Shown here one piece after another: positions 37,074 to 44,088 of a stretch of 64,000 nucleotides of DNA. Within the stretch, counting starts at the first letter, position 1. The number at the start of each line of letters is the position of its first letter. The stretch is from Novosphingobium sp. KCTC 2891. GTDB lineage: Bacteria; Pseudomonadota; Alphaproteobacteria; Sphingomonadales; Sphingomonadaceae. Position numbers and translations under genes: made by a program. The stretch covers positions 476,025 to 540,024 of the forward strand of contig NZ_JAPCZG010000001.1 of NCBI RefSeq assembly GCF_025938155.1, written 5' to 3'. The notes under the pieces are model-generated. The model made no database searches and was not told the origin of the DNA. It saw only the letters and a program-made list of their open reading frames with translations.

Positions 37074-37952
37074 CTATTTCGGGCTGCGGGGCTGGTAGGT
37101 CTGCTCGATCCCCGGGAAGGTTCGCGCGCGCACTTCTTCGGCATATTGGGCTGCGGCGCCCGAAATGACCCCGGCGATATTCTCGTAGATCTTCACGAAG
37201 CGCGGCACGCGCTCGAACATCCCCAGCATGTCCTCCGTGACCAGCACCTGCCCGTCGCACTGGGCCGAAGCGCCGATGCCGATGGTGGGGCAGGCAACGG
37301 CCCTGGTGATCTCGATCGCGATGGGTTCGACCACGCCTTCGATCACGATGGCGAAGGCGCCGGCATCGGCCAGTGCACGGGCATCGCCCACGATCTTGGC
37401 GGCCTCGGCCTCGCTGCGCCCGCGTGCATTGTAGCCACCCAGCACGTTGACCGCCTGCGGGGTGAGGCCGATGTGGCCCATGACCGGGATCCCGCGCTGC
37501 GACAGAAACGTCACGGTCTGGGCCATGGCCTCGCCGCCTTCCAGCTTCACGGCCGCGCAGCCGGTGTCCTTGAGCAGGCGGCTGGCGTTGGTGAACGCCT
37601 GTTCGGGCGAGGCTTCGTAGCTGCCGAACGGCATGTCGACCACCACGGCCGCGTGATACGATCCGCGCACGACCGCCGCGCCGTGGGCGGCCATCATGTC
37701 GAGCGTGACGGGGACGCTGGAGGGCAGGCCGTAGATCACCTGGCCCAGCGAGTCTCCCACCAGCAGCAGGTCGCAATGCGCGTCGAGAAGCTGGGCCTGC
37801 CGTGCGGTGTAGGCGGTCAGCATGACCACCGGTTCCTCGGTCACGCCGTCCTTCTTGCGCTGTCGGATCGCGGGGATCGTCAGGCGCTTCATCGGCGCGG
37901 GCGTGGGGTTGGCGCGGCTGGTGGCGGTGTCGAGCTGGAACGTCGTGGACAT
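37074..37952 (-). CDS. panB: 3-methyl-2-oxobutanoate hydroxymethyltransferase
   Basis: A 292-residue enzyme of pantothenate (CoA) synthesis that transfers a hydroxymethyl group from methylene-tetrahydrofolate to 2-oxoisovalerate. Characteristic blocks are [33 protein letters not shown] with the metal-binding aspartate, [27 protein letters not shown] and the catalytic glutamate in FAIVIEGV. The ATG at 37952 is preceded by GAGGAGAGAGG. panC is not adjacent. Confidence 0.95.
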   Translation of the reverse strand: MSTTFQLDTATSRANPTPAPMKRLTIPAIRQRKKDGVTEEPVVMLTAYTARQAQLLDAHCDLLLVGDSLGQVIYGLPSSVPVTLDMMAAHGAAVVRGSYHAAVVVDMPFGSYEASPEQAFTNASRLLKDTGCAAVKLEGGEAMAQTVTFLSQRGIPVMGHIGLTPQAVNVLGGYNARGRSEAEAAKIVGDARALADAGAFAIVIEGVVEPIAIEITRAVACPTIGIGASAQCDGQVLVTEDMLGMFERVPRFVKIYENIAGVISGAAAQYAEEVRARTFPGIEQTYQPRSPK

Positions 37953-38082
37953 CGGGCCTCTCTCCTCGGGCCGCAAGCTTCTAACCCATCGGCGGAAACC
38001 CGCAAGCGGCGCGGTGATATGGCGCAAGGCTGGGGAAAAAGCGCTTTGCGGCAGGGTGGCTTGTCGCTAGCTTCCCCGGTCA

Positions 38083-38093
38083 TAACCTGGTTA
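38083..38093. promoter_or_regulatory. Short palindrome upstream of the amino acid permease gene
   Basis: TAACC-T-GGTTA is a perfect 5-bp inverted repeat with partial CCGGT/ACCGG extensions on both sides, 60 bases before the permease ATG. It could be an operator; arms this short also arise by chance. Confidence 0.35.
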
Positions 38094-38152
38094 CCGGTGC
38101 AACGACCGCAAGGGGGCGGGCTGTTGCGCCGCCCCGCGTTCGGGAGAAATGC

Positions 38153-39730
38153 ATGTTCGGTCGCGTCAAACCACTCGACGCCATACTTGCCACAGCCGAG
38201 AAGAAATCGCTGCACCGCTCGCTCGGGCCTGTGCAGCTGACGCTTCTTGGCGTTGGCGCCATCATCGGCACGGGTATCTTCGTGCTGACCGCCGCCGCCG
38301 CGCAAAAGGCCGGCCCCGGCATGATGTGGAGCTTCATGATCGCCGGCTTTGTCTGCGCGGTCGCGGCGCTTTGTTACTCGGAACTGGCCTCGATGGTGCC
38401 GGTTTCGGGGTCTGCCTACACCTATACGTACGCCGTTGTCGGCGAATTGCTGGCCTGGATGGTCGGCTGGGCCCTCATCCTTGAATATGCCGTCGCAGCT
38501 TCCGCCGTTTCGGTGGGGTGGTCGGGCTATTTCATGGGCCTGCTCAAAAGCCTGACAGGCTTTGAGCTGCCAGCCATGCTGAAATCCGGGCCGACCTGGA
38601 GCATGAACGGCATGCTCCCTCATGCCGATTTCAGCGCCGGACTGATCAACGTGCCGGCGATCTTCGTCGCGCTCGCCGTCACCGCGCTGCTGGTGCGCGG
38701 GACCAAGGAAAGCGCCACCTTCAACGCGGTGCTGGTCGCGATCAAGGTTGCGGCGCTGACCATGTTCATCTTCCTGACGCTGCCCGCGATGGACCGCGCC
38801 CACTTCGTGCCGTTCGCGCCCAATGGCTGGTTCGGCCCGGCCGGCACTTCCGGCATGGGCATCGTCGGCGCGGCATCGTCGATCTTCTTCGCCTATGTCG
38901 GCTTCGACGCAGTCTCGACTGCGGCGGAGGAAACCAAGAATCCGCAGCGCAATGTGCCGATTGGCCTGATCGGCAGCCTTGCGCTGTGCACCGTGTTCTA
39001 CCTGCTGGTGGCTTCGGGCGCGATCGGTGCGATCGGCGCGCAGCCTACCGCGATCGGCGTGGCGCCCGGCTCGGCCGAGTTCACCCAGCAGTGCGCTGCG
39101 CTTGTCGCGCAGGGCAAGGAACCGCTGGTCTGCTCGAACGAAGCGCTCGCGCACGTCCTGCGCGCGATCAACTACTCGTGGGCGGGCGATCTGATCGGCC
39201 TTGCCGCCAACCTGGCGCTGCCCTCGGTGATCCTGATGATGATGTTCGGTCAGACCCGCATCTTCTTCGTCATGGCGCGCGACGGGCTTCTGCCGGAAAA
39301 GCTCGCCAGCGTTCATCCCAAGTGGAAGACGCCGCACATCGTCACGATGGTGACGGGCGTGTTCGTTGCCATCGCGGCGGCGCTGCTGCCGGTGGGCCAG
39401 CTGGCCGACATCTCGAACTCGGGCACGCTGTTCGCGTTTTTCATGGTCGCGCTGGCGGTGCTGATCCTGCGTGTGCGCGATCCGCATCGGGTCCGCCCGT
39501 TCCGCACGCCGCTCGTCTGGCTGATCGGCCCGATTGCTGCAGCGGGCTGCGTGTTCCTGTTCTTCAACCTGCCGTTTGAAGCGATGATCGTGCTGCCCGT
39601 GTGGGGCGCGATCGGGCTGGTGTTCTACTTCGCCTATGGCTTCCGCATGAGCCATGTCGGGCGCGGCCTGGTCGAAGTTCACGAAGAGGACAGCGACGCT
39701 CCGCCCCAGCCGGTGCCGCCGATCGCCTGA
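38153..39730 (+). CDS. APC-family amino acid permease (CAT-like)
   Basis: A 525-residue inner-membrane transporter with about 12-13 spans. The N-terminal segment LTLLGVGAIIGTGIFVLTAA is the substrate-binding GxG motif of APC transporters, and AYTYTYAVVGELLAWMVGWALILEY matches the cationic amino acid transporter subgroup. An insert with two cysteines near residues 320-330 lies between two spans, as in many CAT-like bacterial members. The start ATG at 38153 has GGGAG upstream. The gene stands alone and ends at a strong terminator. Substrate specificity cannot be told. Confidence 0.9.
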   Translation: MFGRVKPLDAILATAEKKSLHRSLGPVQLTLLGVGAIIGTGIFVLTAAAAQKAGPGMMWSFMIAGFVCAVAALCYSELASMVPVSGSAYTYTYAVVGELLAWMVGWALILEYAVAASAVSVGWSGYFMGLLKSLTGFELPAMLKSGPTWSMNGMLPHADFSAGLINVPAIFVALAVTALLVRGTKESATFNAVLVAIKVAALTMFIFLTLPAMDRAHFVPFAPNGWFGPAGTSGMGIVGAASSIFFAYVGFDAVSTAAEETKNPQRNVPIGLIGSLALCTVFYLLVASGAIGAIGAQPTAIGVAPGSAEFTQQCAALVAQGKEPLVCSNEALAHVLRAINYSWAGDLIGLAANLALPSVILMMMFGQTRIFFVMARDGLLPEKLASVHPKWKTPHIVTMVTGVFVAIAAALLPVGQLADISNSGTLFAFFMVALAVLILRVRDPHRVRPFRTPLVWLIGPIAAAGCVFLFFNLPFEAMIVLPVWGAIGLVFYFAYGFRMSHVGRGLVEVHEEDSDAPPQPVPPIA

Positions 39731-39744
39731 TCCGGCATTCGGGC

Positions 39745-39784
39745 AAAAAAGGGGGCGCCTCCCGTGCGGGAGGCGCCCCCTTTT
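39745..39784. terminator. Bidirectional intrinsic terminator
   Basis: Six A, then a perfect 13-bp stem (39751-39763 with 39768-39780) with a four-base loop, then TTTT. It lies between the convergent permease and PPOX-fold genes. Confidence 0.92.
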
Positions 39785-39793
39785 CGTTTCCGC

Positions 39794-40276
39794 TTAGAGC
39801 GTCGTCTGGGCGAAGCCGCCCTTGATCGTGTCGGTCACGTCCATGCCCAGCGCCATCTTCACGGTGTTGAGCGCGCCCACTTCGCCCGCCCAGATCGAGG
39901 CCTTGCCCAGATCCATGCGCATGAGCAGCAGGTCCGGATCGTCCTTGCCGCCCGGAAACCACGCCTCGACGAAGTTGTTCCATTCCTTGTCGAGCCGTTC
40001 GCGACTGGTTTCCTCCACCAGCGTGCCGGTAAAGCGCGCGAAAAGATCGTGCCCCTTGCTGGCGAAGGTCGCCGTGGCGGGACCCATCGCAGCGAAATGG
40101 TTGTTGCGGCTGGTGAAGAACCAGATCGCGTGCGCGGCGTCCTTGTCGAGCTGCGCGGTCATCGGCGCGGCCGATTCCGCATCCTTGTCGAGTTGCAGCA
40201 TCACATAGGGCGACGCATCGAGCGCCTTCCAGAACTTGTCCTTCAGTTCCTGCGGATCGCCTTGGTCATATTTCAT
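39794..40276 (-). CDS. Pyridoxamine 5'-phosphate oxidase-fold protein (general stress protein type)
   Basis: A 160-residue protein of the split-barrel flavin-binding fold. Blocks such as SPYVMLQLDKDAESAAPMTAQ, IWFFTSRNNHFAAM and FASKGHDLFARFTGTLVEE follow the order of the general stress protein 26 group. These bind FMN or FAD and may act in redox stress; the substrate is unknown. The ATG at 40276 fits the family length. An alpha/beta hydrolase gene lies 67 bases upstream in the same direction. Confidence 0.84.
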   Translation of the reverse strand: MKYDQGDPQELKDKFWKALDASPYVMLQLDKDAESAAPMTAQLDKDAAHAIWFFTSRNNHFAAMGPATATFASKGHDLFARFTGTLVEETSRERLDKEWNNFVEAWFPGGKDDPDLLLMRMDLGKASIWAGEVGALNTVKMALGMDVTDTIKGGFAQTTL

Positions 40277-40343
40277 CGTTCAAGTCCTGTTGAGAGGAGG
40301 GATGTCTGCCGAACGGCTGCGCGGCGGCACTGGTTCCGCCGCA

Positions 40344-41237
40344 TCACACCGGCGGTGTGACCAGCGCGCTTGCCGTCATCGCGTCGAGCACGTCCTGCCG
40401 GTCCTCGGGCGCGCGGCCCGACAGGAAATCGAGCAGGTCGGTCTTGAGCCGTTCGGTATGCGTGGCAAACAACCCGTGCGGCGCGCCGTCGTATTCCAGC
40501 AGCGTGGCATGGGGCACCGCGCGCACCACGGCGCGGGCGGTCGCCTCGATCGGCACGGTCTTGTCCGCCGTGCCATGGATCACCAGCGTGGGCAGGCGGA
40601 ACGCGGCAAGATCGGGGCGGAAATCCGTGCTGGCAAACGCCCTGGCGGCCAGCAGCGTGGGACGCAGGCCGGCCATCATCGCGGTTGCCCACGAAAGTTG
40701 GAGCATTTCGTCGCTGACCGGGTGGCTCAGCAGGCCCACGCCGAAGAAGTCCTTGAAGAAGCCGGTCATGAACTTCGCCCGATCCTGCACCATCCCCTCG
40801 GTCATTGCGTCAAACGTCTCCTGGGGGACGCCCTCGGGGTTGTCGTCGGTTCGGGCCATCAATGGCACCACCGACGATACCAGGACCGCGCGCGACACGC
40901 CCTGGCCACCGTGGCGGGAGAGATAGCGCGCGACTTCGCCGCCACCCATCGAGAAACCCACCAGCGCGGCATCCTGCGTTGCGCCCAAGGCCTGCATCAC
41001 GTCGGCCAGATCGTCTGCAAACGTGTCATAGTCGTATCCGCCCGAAGGCTGGTCCGACCGGCCAAAGCCGCGCCTGTCATAGGCGATCGCTCGAAAGCCC
41101 GCCTCGGCGAGCGCATGGCTGACCGGATCCCATGAATCGCCCGACAGGGGCCAGCCGTGAATGAGGATGACCGGCGGCCCTTCGCCCCACGATTTTACAG
41201 AGAGCCTCGTCCCGTCGCGGGTCTCGATCATCGGCAT
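40344..41237 (-). CDS. Alpha/beta hydrolase (non-heme haloperoxidase-like)
   Basis: A 297-residue alpha/beta hydrolase. The oxyanion segment ILIHGWPLSGDSW, the nucleophile elbow VGFSMGGGE, an aspartate in IHGTADKTVP and a C-terminal histidine in YDGAPHGLFATH form the catalytic triad. The cluster AIAYDRRGFGRSDQPSGGYDYDTFADDL resembles cofactor-free chloroperoxidases and esterases. The C-terminal tail beyond about residue 280 is extra. I chose the ATG at 41237. The physiological substrate is unknown. It is divergent from the SOS-controlled repair operon. Confidence 0.87.
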   Translation of the reverse strand: MPMIETRDGTRLSVKSWGEGPPVILIHGWPLSGDSWDPVSHALAEAGFRAIAYDRRGFGRSDQPSGGYDYDTFADDLADVMQALGATQDAALVGFSMGGGEVARYLSRHGGQGVSRAVLVSSVVPLMARTDDNPEGVPQETFDAMTEGMVQDRAKFMTGFFKDFFGVGLLSHPVSDEMLQLSWATAMMAGLRPTLLAARAFASTDFRPDLAAFRLPTLVIHGTADKTVPIEATARAVVRAVPHATLLEYDGAPHGLFATHTERLKTDLLDFLSGRAPEDRQDVLDAMTASALVTPPV

Positions 41238-41359
41238 GGCATCAATTCTCCACAGTCCCTCCCGCATCATGGCAACCGGTGCCGCCAACGCCGGTTCCGC
41301 CGGTTTCTGCCCCCTTGCGTCTTGTCCGGCAGAAAGAGGGCTGGCCCGATGCAGTATTG

Positions 41360-41374
41360 GAACATATAAAGAAC
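41360..41374. promoter_or_regulatory. LexA-binding site (SOS box)
   Basis: GAACATATAAAGAAC is a perfect GAAC-N7-GAAC direct repeat, the alphaproteobacterial LexA site. It ends two bases before the ATG of the radical SAM gene, so bound LexA would block initiation. The same motif stands before lexA at 56994-57008. Confidence 0.88.
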
Positions 41375-41376
41375 GA

Positions 41377-42624
41377 ATGACGCAGAAAACCGTGATGGAG
41401 CGACTCGAGATCCTGGCCGATGCGGCGAAATACGACGCATCCTGCGCCTCGTCGGGCACGGCCAAGCGCAACAGCAAGGGTGGCAAGGGTATCGGTTCGA
41501 CCGAGGGGATGGGGATCTGCCACGCCTATGCGCCGGACGGGCGCTGCATTTCGCTGCTGAAGATCCTGCTGACCAACCACTGCGTGTTCGACTGCCACTA
41601 TTGCATCAACCGCAAGAGCTCGAACACGCGGCGCGCCCGCTTCACCCCGCAGGAGGTGGTGGACCTCACGCTGGCCTTCTACCGCCGCAACTACATCGAA
41701 GGGCTGTTTCTGTCCTCGGGCATCGTCAAGAACGCCAGCCACACGATGGAGCAGCTGATCGAGGTGGCCCGCATTCTGCGCGAGGAGCACGATTTTCGCG
41801 GCTACATCCATCTCAAGACCATCCCCGAAGCGGACCCTGAACTGGTGGCGCGCGCCGGGCTTTGGGCTGATCGCGTCTCGATCAATGTCGAGCTTCCCAC
41901 GGTCGCCGGGCTGACCCGGCTCGCGCCGGACAAGTCGGCCACCCAGATCGAAGGCGCCATGGGCACGCTGAAATCCGCCATTGTCGAGGCGAAGGACGCG
42001 CGGAGGCGGTTCCGGTCCGCGCCAAAGTTCGCGCCCGGCGGGCAATCGACGCAGATGATCGTCGGCGCGGACGCCGCCAGCGATGCCGACATCGTCGGGC
42101 GCGCCAGCGCGCTCTACGGCCGTTTCGGCCTGCGGCGGGTCTATTATTCCGCGTTCAGCCCCATTCCCGATGCCAGTGCGGTCCTGCCGCTCCAGCGCCC
42201 GCCGCTGATCCGCGAGCATCGGCTCTACCAGTCCGACTGGCTGATGCGCTTCTATGGATATGCCCCGCAGGAGGTGCAGCAGGCGGCGGACGACAAGGGA
42301 ATGCTGCCGCTCAACATGGATCCCAAGCTCGCCTGGGCGCTGAAGTTCCGCGATGTGTTCCCGGTCGATCTCAACCGCGCCGCGCGCGAGCAACTGCTGC
42401 GCGTGCCGGGGCTGGGGGTGCGGGCGGTGAACGCGATCCTTGGCGCGCGCCGGCTGCGGCGGCTGCGGCTGGAAGACGTCGCCCGGTTGACCGTCTCGCT
42501 GGCGAAGGTCCGGCCCTTCATCGTCACCGCCGACTGGCGACCGACGCTGCTGACCGATCGCAGCGACCTGCAGGCGCTGGTCGCGCCGAAGCGGGCGGAG
42601 CAACTGGAACTGTTCTCGGCATGA
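41377..42624 (+). CDS. Putative DNA modification/repair radical SAM protein
   Basis: A 415-residue radical SAM enzyme of the TIGR03916 group (linked to uracil-DNA glycosylase-like genes). The iron-sulfur motif CVFDCHYC lies near residue 70 after ISLLKILLTNHC. The C-terminus holds a helix-hairpin-helix of the DNA-binding type (LLRVPGLGVRAVNAILGARR, about residues 348-367). The family is distantly related to spore photoproduct lyase but its reaction is undetermined. It is the first gene of an SOS-regulated operon; its stop overlaps the udgX-fusion start by four bases (ATGA), so the two proteins probably work as a pair. Confidence 0.88.
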   Translation: MTQKTVMERLEILADAAKYDASCASSGTAKRNSKGGKGIGSTEGMGICHAYAPDGRCISLLKILLTNHCVFDCHYCINRKSSNTRRARFTPQEVVDLTLAFYRRNYIEGLFLSSGIVKNASHTMEQLIEVARILREEHDFRGYIHLKTIPEADPELVARAGLWADRVSINVELPTVAGLTRLAPDKSATQIEGAMGTLKSAIVEAKDARRRFRSAPKFAPGGQSTQMIVGADAASDADIVGRASALYGRFGLRRVYYSAFSPIPDASAVLPLQRPPLIREHRLYQSDWLMRFYGYAPQEVQQAADDKGMLPLNMDPKLAWALKFRDVFPVDLNRAAREQLLRVPGLGVRAVNAILGARRLRRLRLEDVARLTVSLAKVRPFIVTADWRPTLLTDRSDLQALVAPKRAEQLELFSA

Positions 42625-44081
42625 TCCCGGCGCGCGATCACGGGTCCGGTTCCGCGCCCGGTTCCGGGTGGGTGGTTTCGCTGGCCGCGCCCGACGATTT
42701 CGACGGCTGGCGCGAAGTCGCGCGGCAGCTGCTCCGGGCGGCGATTCCGCCGGAGCAGGTGCGGTGGGAAGCACCCGGCGGGGAGGGGGCGGACCTGTTC
42801 GCGGCTGCCGCGCGCCCCTTGCCCGTCCCGCCGGCCGATGCGCCGCAGCCGCGTGTCTCGCGGGCGTTCGTGCAGATGGCGCAAAGCGCGATCCTTCATG
42901 GCGATAGCGCCCGCTTCGCCTTGCTCTATCGCCTGCTGTGGCGACTGCAATCGTGCCCCCGGCTGATGGAGGACGCCGCCGATCCGGACGTGCGGCACAT
43001 CGATCGGCTTGCGCGGACGGTGCGGCGCGACATTCACAAGATGCGCGCGTTCCTGCGGTTCCGCGTGGTCGAGGAGGCCGACGGGCAGGAGCGCTACGTT
43101 GCCTGGTTCGAGCCGGAGCATCACATCCTGCGGGCCAATGCCGGGGTCTTCGTGCGCCGCTTCACGCAAATGCGCTGGTCCATCCTGACGCCGCAGGGGG
43201 CACTGCACTGGGACGGGGAGATCCTGCGCGAAGGTCCACCGGCCCAGCGCAGCGATGCCCCGTCGGGCGATCCCACCGAGGACCTGTGGCGAAAATACTA
43301 TGCATCGACTTTCAATCCCGCGCGTTTGAAAGTCGGGGCAATGCTCAAGGAAATGCCCCGGAAATACTGGAAGAACATGCCCGAGGCGGCGCTCATCCCC
43401 GAGCTGGTCGCCGGGGCTCAGGCGCGCGAGGCGAGGATGGTGGAAGCGGGATCGCAAGCATTCGGGGAACGCCCGGCGAGCCTGGCGGAGGTCGCAAGCG
43501 CCATCGCGGCCTGCCGCCGCTGCGCGATTGGCTGCAACGGCACGAGCGCCGTGCCGGGCGAGGGGCCGCGCAAGGCGCGGCTGATGATCGTGGGGGAACA
43601 GCCGGGGGACATGGAGGAGCAGGCCGGGCGGCCGTTCATCGGCCCGGCGGGGCAGTTGCTCAGGGCGCACCTGAACGACACCGGGCTGGACGTGAACGCG
43701 GCCTACGTCACCAACGCCGTCAAGCATTTCAAGTTCGCGATGACCGGCAAGCGCCGACTGCACCAGTCACCCACCGCGGGGGAAATCGACACCTGCCGCT
43801 GGTGGGTGGAAAGCGAGCGCGCGCTTGTGCAGCCACGCCTGATCCTTGCACTCGGCGCCAGCGCGGCACGCGCCATGCTGGGCCGGACGGTGAGCGTCCA
43901 GAAGGAGCGCGGCCGGCCCCACCGCCTTGAAGACGGCACGGAACTGTGGATCACCACGCATCCCAGCTACCTGTTGCGCCTGAAAGACGACGGCCGGCAG
44001 GAAGGGGGGCGGCAGATCGAGGAAGCGCGCTTCCGGGACGATCTGCGCGCCGTTGCCGCGCGCCTGCGTGAACTGGCCTGA
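42621..44081 (+). CDS. udgX: DUF4130 plus UdgX uracil-DNA-binding fusion protein
   Basis: A 486-residue two-part protein. The N-terminal half (about residues 1-245) is the DUF4130/TIGR03915 partner found with the radical SAM gene, including VRRDIHKMRAFLRFR and WRKYYASTFNPARLKVGAM. The C-terminal half is a family-4-like uracil-DNA glycosylase domain with GEQPGDMEEQAG, VTNAVKHFKF and KRRLHQSP. The histidine in KRRLH is the residue that in mycobacterial UdgX forms a covalent bond to the abasic site after uracil excision. So it likely traps uracil in DNA irreversibly. SOS control through the upstream LexA box fits a DNA-damage role. Confidence 0.9.
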   Translation: MIPARDHGSGSAPGSGWVVSLAAPDDFDGWREVARQLLRAAIPPEQVRWEAPGGEGADLFAAAARPLPVPPADAPQPRVSRAFVQMAQSAILHGDSARFALLYRLLWRLQSCPRLMEDAADPDVRHIDRLARTVRRDIHKMRAFLRFRVVEEADGQERYVAWFEPEHHILRANAGVFVRRFTQMRWSILTPQGALHWDGEILREGPPAQRSDAPSGDPTEDLWRKYYASTFNPARLKVGAMLKEMPRKYWKNMPEAALIPELVAGAQAREARMVEAGSQAFGERPASLAEVASAIAACRRCAIGCNGTSAVPGEGPRKARLMIVGEQPGDMEEQAGRPFIGPAGQLLRAHLNDTGLDVNAAYVTNAVKHFKFAMTGKRRLHQSPTAGEIDTCRWWVESERALVQPRLILALGASAARAMLGRTVSVQKERGRPHRLEDGTELWITTHPSYLLRLKDDGRQEGGRQIEEARFRDDLRAVAARLRELA

Positions 44082-44088
44082 CGGGCCG

